Source: Pseudooceanicola atlanticus
GTDB lineage: Bacteria; Pseudomonadota; Alphaproteobacteria; Rhodobacterales; Rhodobacteraceae
NCBI RefSeq assembly: GCF_000768315.1
Contig: NZ_AQQX01000004.1
Location: 248,001-312,000, forward strand
Length of the DNA: 64,000 nt
Direction of reading: 5' to 3'
Positions 1-12,000 of this stretch are shown piece by piece; the first letter of the stretch is position 1; each line of letters starts with the position of its first letter. The translations under genes were made by a program, and so were the position numbers. Under the pieces are notes generated by a model. That model made no database searches, was not told where the DNA came from, and saw nothing but the letters and a program-made list of their open reading frames with translations.

Positions 1-3000
1 TTGATCTCGCCCGGCAGCATCAGCGGGTCGGCCAGGCCAAAGAGCGACCCGTTGCCGCCGGCCCCGTTGGTCACGACCGGACCAAGGATGCCCGCCAAAG
101 TGGCCGGCCCCGGCGCAAAGACCTGGGTGTCGTCGCCATCGACCACCGCATCGTCGACCGCACGGACGAACACCTGCACCGGGGTATCCCAGTTGGTGTC
201 GTCGAAGGAGATGGTGAATTCCATCACCGGATTGCCGGCCTCGTCGAACAGCAGGTTGCCGCTGTCATCCATCGCCTGCGACTTCAGCGCATCCATCGAC
301 GCACCGACATAGAGGTCGGTGCCCTGGATGACCGCGAAGACCTCGACCTGGATATTGTCGAAGCGGATGCCGCCCGTCTTGGTCGTCTTGGTGATGATCT
401 CGCTGACATTGATGTCGACCGTACCCGCCACCGGCGCCGAGGTCAGGCGCAGCTCGTAGCTGTCGGTCGCCCCGCCCTCGATCACATCGGTGCGGCCCTG
501 GGTCTCGCGGACCAGCAGGGTCGGCGCGTCGTCATCGGCAATCCGCACCAGCACGGACCCGCCAAAGGCCTCCTGGTAGGTGATCTGTGAATAATCATAC
601 TCGATCTCGACGATGCCCGAGACCTCGACGATATCGTCGCCGTCATAGAACAGGATCTGGTTCGACCCCTCGATCAGCTCGAAATCCACGCCTTCGGTCA
701 GCGTCACGCCATCCAGCGTGACCGAGGTGATCGCATCCGGGCGATAGGTCAGCCCGACCGAGCTCTGCGGGTTGGTCGCGTCAATATCCAGCGTCAGAGT
801 CTCGCTGTCCGAGAAGGACGCGGCTATGCCCGAGAAGTTCGAGAAGGAGAAGTCGATCTTGGCCGTATGCGCACCCTCGCGCAGCTGGTCATCGACCGCC
901 CAAACCTCGACCAGGTGGGTCAGCGTGCCGGAATCGTAATCCAGCGACGTCAGCGACGTGCCAGTCGGGCCCTCGCCCGCCGCCACGACCTTGACCTGCG
1001 TCGCGTCGTATTCCAGGTCCAGCGTCAGGCTCTGCCCGCCGGTCAGCGGCTGCGACAGCGACAGGGTCAGCACATCGCCCTCGCCATCCTGATCGCCATC
1101 CGCGCCCTCGATCACCGCGGTGATCGTCTCGTTGTTGTTGCTGCCATCGACCGCGCCGGATCCGTCCAGCTCGTCGGTCTGGTCGATGATCAGGCCAGGC
1201 ATGTCGTTGTCGTTCACCAGGACCTCGACCACCTGGCTGTTCAGCCCGTCATAGCGCGCGATGCGGAAGACGGAGTCCGAGTCCGGGTCGATCGACCAGA
1301 TGCTGTTCAGGGTCAGCTCCGTGCCATCGGTATCCAGGATCAGCATCTCCTGACCCGCGCCGGTGCCGCCGATGATCTGCAGCGTGAAGCCGGTCAAGTC
1401 ACCGTAAACGCTCTCGAAATCGATCAGGCTGCCATCGGCTGCATTACCGGTGAAGATCGTGCGATCGTCAAAGATCTCCTCGGCCTTCATCTCGTCAGAG
1501 CTGTTATGCGTGCCGGTGATCGAGTCATCCAGACGGATGTTGAAGACGGTGTTTTCGGTGCCCCCCACGGTCGGCACCTTGCCGTCGTCCCAGGGCTTGT
1601 TCAGCGTCAGCGTGTAGCTTGCGCCATTGTCGACCACGCCGACGATGAAGCGGTAATCACCAAAGCTTTCGCCCTCAACGATCGACAGCGCTTTGCCCAG
1701 CAATGCGTCCTGCGCGATGCCCAGCTTGGCGATCGTCATCTCAGCATTGGCATTGTCGACCGAGATCAGGTCGCCATCCACCTCACGCCCCTGCACCGTC
1801 TGCCCGGAGGAGAACGTGTGCGTGATCACCGCATTGGTCGGCCCTTCAAAGGCATCGTCGTCGAAGTCGAAATTCTCGGGATCCGAGAAGGTGTCGCCCG
1901 CGATGTCCTGCCGCGTGAACAGCCCGCCGGGGTAGTCGTTCATCACGCCATCGGCGATCACCTGCACTTCCTGGGCCGTGGCCCAGTTGGCAGAGGTGAA
2001 TTTCAGCACGACCGAGGACCCGTCGAGGCGGGTTTCCGCATCCAGTTCGGTCGAGGCGACGCGGAAGGCATAGATCCCCTGCTGGCGCGCGCTCGGGCTG
2101 GGCAGCGGGGCCCCGACGGTGACGAAGACGTCCTCTGTCGGCTGCCGGGTCAGGCGCACCGTGTAGGTGTCGCCGGTCGCGTCACCCTCGGTCACGATGG
2201 TCGACCCCTGGGTTTCGGTCAGGATGGCGAAGGGCGTGTCGTCATCGGCCACGTTGGCCGAGATGCCGAACACCGTCTGCCCGTCATAGCGTGCATCGCC
2301 ACCTGCGGTCATCTCGTGGGTTATGATGCCGGAATGGCCGCGGAAATCGTTGGACACGACCGGCGGGGTTTCCCCGCTGGTAAAGAACGTGTCGTCGCCC
2401 AGCCCGCCGAACAGCTCGGTCAGGACGGATTCCAGCGTGGATTGCAGGAAGAAGCGGTCATTGCCTTCCGCCCCGTCGATCCGCAGGCTCTCGATATTGA
2501 CGAAATTGACGTTCAGCCCGGCGCCAAAGACACCGTCATCGGTGATGACGAAATCGTCGCCGAATTCCGTGCCGATCACGATCAGCGTGTCGAACCCGTC
2601 GCCGCCATTGATGTTCACCGGCGCATTCACCGCGTAGCGAACCAGGTCGGCCCCGTCGCCACCGGTCAGGTCGGTGCGTTCGCGCTGCGGTTCCTGGCTG
2701 CCGACCAGGGCAAAGGCGCGCACCTCGAAGATGTCGTCGCCCGCCTCGCCGTTCAGGCTCAGAACGGCCTTGTTGTGATAGACGGTAAAGCTGTCATCGC
2801 CGATCCCGCCATTGATCGTCATCGGGAAGCTGATCCCGTTGGACAGCCAGCCGCGCGTCACCTCGATGGTGAGGAAGAAATCGTCCTCCGCGATGCCGGT
2901 CGGGATGCCGTGGATTTCCTCGTTCACGAAGCGCGACTCGCGGAACAGCTGACCGATCTGGAAACTGTCATTGCCGCTGTCGCCGTAGACCGTGATCTCG

Positions 3001-6000
3001 GCCGCTGTGTCATCGCTGGCAAACACGTCGTCGCCCGCGCCGCCCGAAACGATGATCCGCTCAAGCGTGCCATCGTAATTGATCCGCTCGACGTTGAACG
3101 GCCCGTTCAGGTTGGCGATGAAGGCGTTGTTCAGGCTGACATTCGCGCGCATCAGGATGTGGTCGGCCCGGTCGGTGCCGTTGACCTCCAGCACGTCGAC
3201 ATCGCTGTCGTTCAGCCCGCCATCGGAAATCTCGATCAGGGATTCTGTCGTGCCGCCGGACAGGTTGACGCGGTAGGTGTCTGCCCCCTCGCCGCCATTG
3301 ACGGAATCCGCCCCCTGGGCCGAGATGATGACATCCGCCCCGGCCTCGCCGAACGCGGTGTCCGCTCCCGTGCCGCCGTCCAGCACGTCATTGTCGTCGC
3401 CGCCGCGCAGGCTGTCGGACTGGCCTTCGCCCAGCAGGGTATCGTTGCCCGTGCCGCCGATCGCGGTATCCGCGCCCGCGCCCAGGTAGACCAGGTCGTC
3501 CCCGGCCCCGGCATCGACATCGTCATTGCCTTCCTGGCCGAAGATCAGGTCGTTGTCGGCGCCGCCGGTGATCACGTCACCCGCCCCGCCCGAGGCCAGC
3601 GCGATCCGCCGCGCCAGCTGCACGATGTCGCTGGAATTGTTCAGCGCGCTCATGTTGCTCAGCAGGTCATCGGCGGGCGCGTTCAGCAGCGATTCCAGGA
3701 TGCCCCCGATATCGCCCAGCAGAAGGTCGGCCCCCGTGCCGCCGTCGATCGTGTCGAACCCGGCCCCGCCAAAGACCGCATCGGCCCCGGCGCCCGCCGT
3801 GATGTCGTCATTGCCGCCCGAGGCAAAGATCACGTCGTTGCCGTCGCCGCCGTCGATCGTGTCCTTCTCGCCCTCGTTCAGCTTGTCGGTCTTGCTCACG
3901 CCGCCTTCATGCAGCGCCAGCACGTTGGACAGGATCTTCTGGCCGGTCGGGTCGATGAACCGGATCTCGCCGCCATCGGACAGGATCAGGTCATGCCCCG
4001 CCCCGCCCAGTACGCTGTCCTGGCCGCCGCCGCCGATGACGATGTCGTCACCCGCGCCGCCTGCGACCGTGTCACGGCCCGCATTGCCCAGCAGGTCGAT
4101 CTTCAGAACGCCCGGGTAGAACTCCACTTGGTCGCCCAGAACAAGGTCTTCGCCCGCGCCGCCATCGACGGAATCGTTGCCGGCCCCGCCCTCGACCAGG
4201 TCGCGCCCGCCAGAGCCGGTGATCGTGTCGTCGCCCAGCCCGCCGATCAGGCGGTTGAACGTCGTGTTGGACCCGGTGCCACCGCCGGTGAAGGCGATGA
4301 TATCGTTGCCTATTCCGCCCTCGACATCGAACAGCACCTCGTCGCCGTTCCAGCCGATGAAGTTGATCTCGTCATCGCCCGCACCACCGCGCACGACGAT
4401 CGCCTGACCCGCCTTCACCTTGTAGGAGAACTTGTTGGACGAGGTCGGGCTGTCCGCTCCGAACCCGTTGGGATCGGTATAGACGTCGACGGTGTATTCG
4501 CCGTTCGACAGGCCGCCGTTCTTCTCGATATAGACCGTTTCGCCGAAATCGGTGGCATTGCCCAGCAGGCGCTGCTCTGCAAAGTCGCCGATATTGATGA
4601 TCAGGTCGCCGGTGCTGGCTTCGGAGGCCACGACAGGCGGGCGGAAGAAGTCGATCTCGAAGTCGAGGATCGTGATCGGGTCGACCAGGTCGAATTCCTT
4701 GTCGATCTCAAACAGGCCGAAATCGATCTTGAGGAAGGCGAAGAGCCGGGCAAAGATCTCGCCCGTGACATCGAAAATTGCCAGCGGGGCCAACAGCTTC
4801 TCGCCGTCGCCCGGCGCGCGCAGCTGGTTCTCGAAATTCGAGGCAAGCTCGCTGATCCGAACCTTGCCGTCATTGTCCGGATCAAACAGGTCGAACAGGA
4901 TCTCGATGAACAGACCCCCGGCCACACCGGCCCGCGCAATCCCGAGGTTCAGCTCCGCCGCGGCGGTCACACCGCCCAGGAAGCGCAGTTCCGGCACGTC
5001 GGCGCCGGTGCCGTCCGGGTTCTCGGTATCCGAAATGAACAGGCCGTTGAACAGCAGCAGCGGATTGCGGAAATCGGTGTCCACGAAGTCCGAAATGCCC
5101 TGCGTGTCATAGCCGAAGGCAAAGTCCGCGCTGAATTCGATCACCAGCCCCAGCGACACGCCCAGCGGCCCGAAGATCGAGAAGAAGAAGTTCTGTTCGA
5201 AGCCGACGATCAGCGGGTCCAGATCGAAGGTGATCAGCGTCGCCGGATTGCCCATCAGCAGGCCGAAGATCTGTTCGGGCTTGTTGATGATCGGGAAATC
5301 GAACGCCCCGCCCGCCTTCAGCTTGGTCACCGTCTTCGCTGCGTCGGAATTCTTGTCGCCACTGGTCGAGGCCGCGGAGGCCAGCTCGTTGTTGAAGAAG
5401 GCCGTCGCATCGTCGATGAAGCTCTGGTCCTCGCTGCGTTCATTGAACAGATCCAGCCCGCTGAACCCGTCGGCGAACGGGTTGTCGGTCGCGGTGCCGC
5501 CGATCTGGTCGAAGATTACGAAATCGCCCACCGGGATCACAAGGTTCAGAACGCCCGGCTCGTCGCGCAGGGCGGCGATGTCGTTGATCAGGGTGATCAC
5601 CTCGGCCAGCGTCTCGATCAGGCCAGCATCGAAATCACCCAGGGCCGCGGCCAGGTCCAGCATCGTCAGGTCGACGCCAAAGATGTCGATCAGCGGGATC
5701 GGCGCGGTCAGGAAGTCGATAAAGGGTTGAAGCGGCTCGGTATATTCCGCCACCGCGTCGACGATCGGACCCAGCACATCGGTCACGAACTCGCCCAGGT
5801 CCAGCCCCACGCCGGTAAAGGCCAGGTACTTGATGCCCACGTCCAGGTCGGCCTGGTCGGTGCTGCCGCCGATCAGGTTGTATTCGTCGCTGAAGCTCCA
5901 CAGGAAGTCGAAGCCCGAGATGATCGACGGGAAGCCATTGGCCAGCGCGTCGCCCACCAGGTCCTCGTCCAGGCCCAGCGTCAGGTCCAGCGCCGCCGCC

Positions 6001-9000
6001 GCGGTCACGTCGATGCCCATCATCAGGCCGATGCCGCCCAGCTCGGTCAGGCCGATCTGATCGGCGGATTCCCCGCCCAGCAGGATATCCAGCCCCACTT
6101 CCGCGGTAATGCCGGTATCGGTGCCCTCCCAGGCGCCCGCGCCGGCGCCCAGACCGCTGTCGCGGTTGTCCGCGCTCAGGCCAAGGAAGCCCAGCTTGCC
6201 GGTGATGTTGGTGTCCTCGGACAATTCGGCCCGCGCGTTGAAGTAAACCTCGTCCTGGCCATCGGCCTCGTCGAAATCGAAGTAGAAGCCCTTCTGCGCC
6301 GACAGGCCGAAGCCCAGCCGGATGCCCCATTCGATGAAGAAGCGCAGATCGCCCTCGGTCTCCAGGCCCAGGCCCGGAATGCCGATGTCGAAATCAAGCG
6401 GCACATTCGCCAACTCTTCCTCGCCATCGCTGCCCAGGTCGAAATCCCACGAGATATCGGCAAGTTGGAAATCGCCCGTATCCAGCGCCTGCTGGAACCC
6501 ATCTGCGTTGAGAAGGATGTAATCCCCGGCCCCGCCAAGGCCGGTCTGGTCAGCGACATCCAGCTCCTTCAGCAGGTCCAGCCCGTTCGGGCCCAGCAGA
6601 TCGAAGATCAGCTTCGAGATGATGTTCTTGTCCGGATCGGCAAAGTCGTCCGCCGCGTCCTCGATCGTGTCCAGCGCCAGGCGCAGGTTGCCCACGAACC
6701 CTTCGCGGAAGTCGCCGATGAAGTTGGCCGCATCGCCAAAGCCTTCGCCCACGACCGGCAGGTTCAGATCGGCCAATTCGCCAAAGATGTTCTCTTCCAG
6801 CAGGCCCAGGAACGTGTCGAACCCGTCGACCGCCAACCGGACATTGTCGAAGATCGACAGCTCGGCAAAGTTGAACCCGTCCAGGAAACCGGTCAGCGCG
6901 GTTACGTCGATGACCACATCCGTAGTTGCGGGCGCCTGTTCGCCCGGTGCTCCGGTCAGGATCGTCAGCGCGTCCAACCCGTTTTCGGCAAAGCTGTCCA
7001 GCGCCCCGTATTCCGACCCGATCCCGCCATTCTCGGCGCCATAGGTCGTACCGATCAGGATGTCGCCGATATGGTTGCTGTCTGTCGGGAAGAAGACGGG
7101 CAACCGGCCCGAGATCTCGCCATAGGCCCCGGCATTGATGCCGTCGACCTCGAAGGCACTCAGCAGGCTGGTCGTGCCATTCGTCAGATCGCCCAGGCTG
7201 ACCCGCCCGTTGGTAAAGGCCGCGCCAACCGATGCGATCTGCGCCCCGGCGCTGACCGCGATCTCGGCGATATCGCCGCCATTGTTGCCGATGGCCAGCG
7301 CAAGCGGCCCAAGCCCGGCATTGAAGGCCAGGTTCTGACCCGATGCCTCGATCCGCGCGCCCAGCCCGGTTTCCTCAAGCACGTAGAACGCATCCTGGAC
7401 CCCGGTGGCCTCGTCGCCATCGGTGACATTCCCGGCCAGTTCGCCCAGGTCGATGCCCAGCCCGATGGACAGGAAGATCCCGCCCTCCGCCGCCAGCCCC
7501 GCAGAACCGGAGAAGTTGATCGGCCCCAGATCGCCCAGATCCTCGAAGATGTCGCCCGCGAACGGGATATCCGACAGCCCGACATTGATCGCATCCGAAA
7601 ACGCCGCCCCGATATTCAGCGAGAAGGTCAGCATCTCCTTGCCCGCATCGGTGTCGTAACCGATGACAAAGGCATCGTCCGGGGCATCGTCGCCGCCGCC
7701 GGTCTGGTAGACGATGTCATAGGCCTCTTCGAGCGTCTCGGCACTCAGCCCGATCGCGTCGTTCAGCGCATCCTCGACGAATTGCAGGCTGCCGGCCGGG
7801 TTCTCGCGCAGCCCGTCGATGAAGTCGCGCAGATCGCTGGCCAGCGAGAACAGATCCGACAGCGACCGGTCGATGACCGGAATGTCGACATCCATGAATT
7901 CAAGGCCTTCCATCTCGGACAGGAAGCTTGCCAGCATCTCCAGCGCGTCCAGCAACGTGTCCAGATCGAAAGAGCCAAAGCCCACATCCGACAGCGCCCC
8001 GAAATCGGGCAGGTCCACTTCGGCCGTCGGGCGCACCGTGATGTCATCGAAATCGGCCAGCGACTGGCCGGGGCTCAGCGCCGTGACCTCCGGCCCGTCC
8101 ACGGACACAAAGGTCGCGTCATCCAGCACCACGGTCGACACGCCACCGGTGAAATCGACAGATTCCACCTTGGCCTCGAAGAGGGAATCCGATCCGGCCA
8201 GCGCAAAGCGCACGATGGCCCCCTCGGGCAGCAGCCCGGTGAAATCCTTGTCCACGACGAAAGTATCCGCGCCGGTCACGGCAAAGCCGCCCGCCGCGTC
8301 CAGCCTTGTCTTCATGAACGGATCGCCCAATGCGATCAGGTCGATGGAGGCCGAAACGCTCGACCCGCCCAGCAGGTCATTGGCAATCGCCTCGAAGCCC
8401 GACGACCCCTCGGCCAGCGACAGCTCGAGGCTCGCCCGGCCGAACTGCGTCTCCACACCCGGGCCCGGATCGACATCCGCGGTCGGGATCAGCTCGGGGA
8501 AGACGAACAGATCGAACAGCGCGTCCAGCCCCTCGTCCCCGGCCCGGTCGATCACGTCGATCACCTCGCCCAGCGTGACGATGCCGTCTTCGGCCGGTGC
8601 GCCCGTCCCGGCATTGAAGCCCAGGTTCAGCTCTGCCCCGAACAGCGCCTCGCCCGTCAGGTCCACCCCGACGAAGCCCAGCGATGCGCCGGCATCTATG
8701 CCGCTCTTGACGATGGCCTTGCCGCCCGACTGGTTGGCCGTGCCGACATCGACGGCCACGTCGCCCGCCGCGACGATCCGCACACCTTCGACCGCATCGC
8801 CGAAGATCGACCCGGTGGCGACCTCCTTGATGAAATACTCGCCCGCGGCGATCCCGGCCACGTCGCGGATCTCGATCGCGACCCAGTCCGCCTCGTCCAT
8901 GGAGCCGGACACGAAATCGCGCAGGTCCAGCGCGGCCGAGAACAGGATGTCGTCGCCCGCCAGTTGCAGGTCCTCGACCAGCCGCCCGGCCTGGGCCGAG

Positions 9001-12000
9001 AAGTTGATGGAGGCCAGGTCGCTCTGCGTCGCGCCCATCGCCGGTTCGGACTTGATGAAGAACCGGTCGACCAGGTCGATGCCGCCGATATCCGCGCCCT
9101 GCACGATCCCGTCGGGGCTGTCATCCTCGTTCAGCGGGTTCGCATCCACGCCGATCAGGCCCAGATCCACTGCCGTCGGCGATCCGTTCACGCCCGACAG
9201 CATCATCAGCGTCCGGGTCGCGTCGTTGATCTTGACCGAAATGCTCTTGCCGCCCTCGTTCTGCGGGGTCAGCGGATCGTCCGGCGTCAGGAACACCGCG
9301 TAATTCGAGGTTCCGGGATCATCGGTGACCGCACCGGCCGCCAGGCCCAGCGCATCTTCGATCGCATCCGAAATCGCGCCCAGCACATCGGCAATCGAGG
9401 TCGCATTGTCAAAGCTGACACGGATGTTGAAATCATCCCCCGGCCCGTCATCCTTGACCGTCATCAACAGGTCGTCGGAATCCGCCACCAGGTTGGTGCT
9501 GAAGCCCAGTTCCGGCACGGCCGAGGTCAGCTCCATCTCCGTATGGCTCGACCCTTCGGCCAGCGACAGGACCAGCCGTGACCCCTGGAAGCCCACAGTG
9601 ATGTCCGAGGACAGGTCGACCTCGGAATCGTCGCTCAGGTCAGTCGCGGTCTGCAGCGCGGCCTTGATGTCCGCCACCAGGTTCACGATCGAGGAATTCA
9701 GCGACAGCAGCTGCCCGTTGCGCACCGACAGCGTCGCACTGGCCTCCAGCTTCACCTCGTAGGTCTTGGCGCCGTTATCCAGGTCGATGGTGATATCGAC
9801 ATCCTCACCGACCACGCCCGCGGCGTTGAACGGCTGGATCGTCTCGGCCGCTTCCAGCGTATTGCCGGTGGTCGATCCGGTCTGCCACAGACCCAGGATC
9901 GCGCTGGCCGGATCGGTATCGAAATCCTCGACATCGCTGTCGATTTCCATCGTATGCGCGGCAGCACCACCCGTGTAGGTGAAGACCAGCCGCACCAGTT
10001 CCTCGATGGGTGGATTGGCATCGGCAGGCGGGGCCACGTCGACAAAGCTGGCCGTCACGCCGGCAGGCAGATCGTCGTTGATCTGCGCCAGGATATCGGC
10101 CTGGAAATCGTCGAAGGTCAGCAGCGTCGCCTTGCTCAGATCGACATCGCTCAGCGTCACCACGTGGTCCGTCTCGACCCCGTCCTCGGTCAGGACGAAG
10201 GTGAAGGACATGTCGGTCTGCGCCACCGGCGCCTCGTCCGCGGTCAGCGCCTTTTCGGTCTTCTGCGTGATGCCCAGGTCGGCCAGCAGCGTCGCGAGCT
10301 CAAGGTTGCCCGCCGGTCCCGGCAGGCCACCGCCATTCGACCCGGTCGACAGGTCGAAGCCCAGGCCCAGGTCAAGCGACGCACCGCCGGAGATCACCAG
10401 CCGCGAGGTCGAGTTGATGTTCAGCAGGTTGCCCAGGTCCAGTTCGAAATCCGTCGGCAATTCGACATCGAACAGGTTGGTCCCGCCCAGGTCCACCTCG
10501 TACAGCAACTGGTCCGAGGCCGCGTCGTAGAAATCCGACAGGTCCGCATCGTTGAACGCGCCCGCCAGCACGCCGATATCGTTCAACCGGCCCAGGAAGC
10601 CCTGGATCGAGTCGAAGGTCGGCGCGTTGAACCGGTCGATCAGCTTGGTGACGTCGTCGCCGATGCCGGTGTTTTCCTCAAGCGCCGCTTCCAGCAATTC
10701 GAACTTGCCATCGAACGGGTCCGGCGCGGTCGAGGTCGTGACCCGGATCGTCGCTTGCAAGGCGGCCCCGCCCAGCAGCAGGTTGCCGGTCAGGAAATCC
10801 AGCGCGGATTCCGAGCCGTCAAAGATCATGCCATCGCTCAGCGCGTCGTTGATCGACAGGCCCAGCGGCGTCAGGTTGCTGCCGCCGATGATCTGGACGT
10901 TGGTGACCGTCGGGTCGATCCAGTCCAGCCGGAACCCGGTGCCGAACCCTTCGAACCGCAGATACGCATCAAGCCCCGCGGCCAGCAGGGCATTGTTCAG
11001 GTCGGTGACCAGGCGGTCGTCGCCGTCCTTCTCCCCGTCCCCGCCGTAATCGTACAGCAGCGCGTTCGACACGACTTCGCCGATGCGGGCGATATCGTCC
11101 AGCGCCCCTTCGAGGAACGGGATGTCGATGCCCGACAGCAATTCGCTTTCCGCCGTATCCTCCAGCCAGAGGATGAAATCGGCCACGGCGCGGACGATCT
11201 CGGTCGGGGTCAGGTTGTTGAAATCAAGGAAGTCCTGCTCGAACCCGCCCGAGAACGTGACATCCGGGGCCGATCCGTCGAAGAGCGTGCCGTTGATGTC
11301 GATATCCAGCGTCGCGGCCGCGCCGCCGCCGAACAGGTTGCCCGACACGGTCAGCGTCAGGTCGACCACGTAACCCTGGTTGCCCGCCGCCTCGAAGACG
11401 AAGGTGTCGTTGTTGAAATTGTAATCGAACCCGCCCAGCACGAAGCCCAGCTCGTCCAACACGTCGGACGCGCTGTCGCCACTGGCAAAGTTCACCACGC
11501 CATCGTCGATCAGCGCCACGTCCAGGAACACGTCGCCTGCGGCCGAGCCCTGCACGACACCGACCTTGGCGTCGATGGAGATGCCCGTCGCCTCGACCTC
11601 GGCGCCCAGGTCGAAATCGTCGATGGTGCCGCTGAACGACGCCGCGGCCGGGTTGGACACATCCACCGTCAGGTTGGCGGCGAACCGGAAGGCCGCGGCC
11701 ATGTCCAGCCGCACATCGCTGTCGAAGGACAGGCCCTGCGCATCCGCATCCGCGCCGAAATCGAACGAGAACCCGGTGGTCCGCGCCGCCTCGAAGTCGA
11801 AATCGAAGGTAAAGGTCGTCGCGTCCTGCAATGTCAGCGCGACATTGTCGAAGCCGAATTCCAGATCGCCCAGCCCGGTCAGCCGGTTCAGGATCTGCTC
11901 TTCCACGATGGTGGTGAAGGTGCTGGCATCAAAGCCCAGCAGATCATGCGCCAGGTTCAGCGCATTGCCGTCCCCGGCCTTCACGCGCACTTCCTTGACC

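Noticed and set aside
3250-4420. Regular short repeats that could suggest a CRISPR array
   Set aside because: They are the coding repeats of RTX nonapeptides, with no constant repeat and unique spacer pattern.
867-9581. Very long plus-strand open frame (2,904 codons)
   Set aside because: It is exactly codon-aligned antisense to the giant minus-strand gene, is rich in Arg, Gln, Val and Asp without domain motifs, and results from codon bias in a GC-rich gene.
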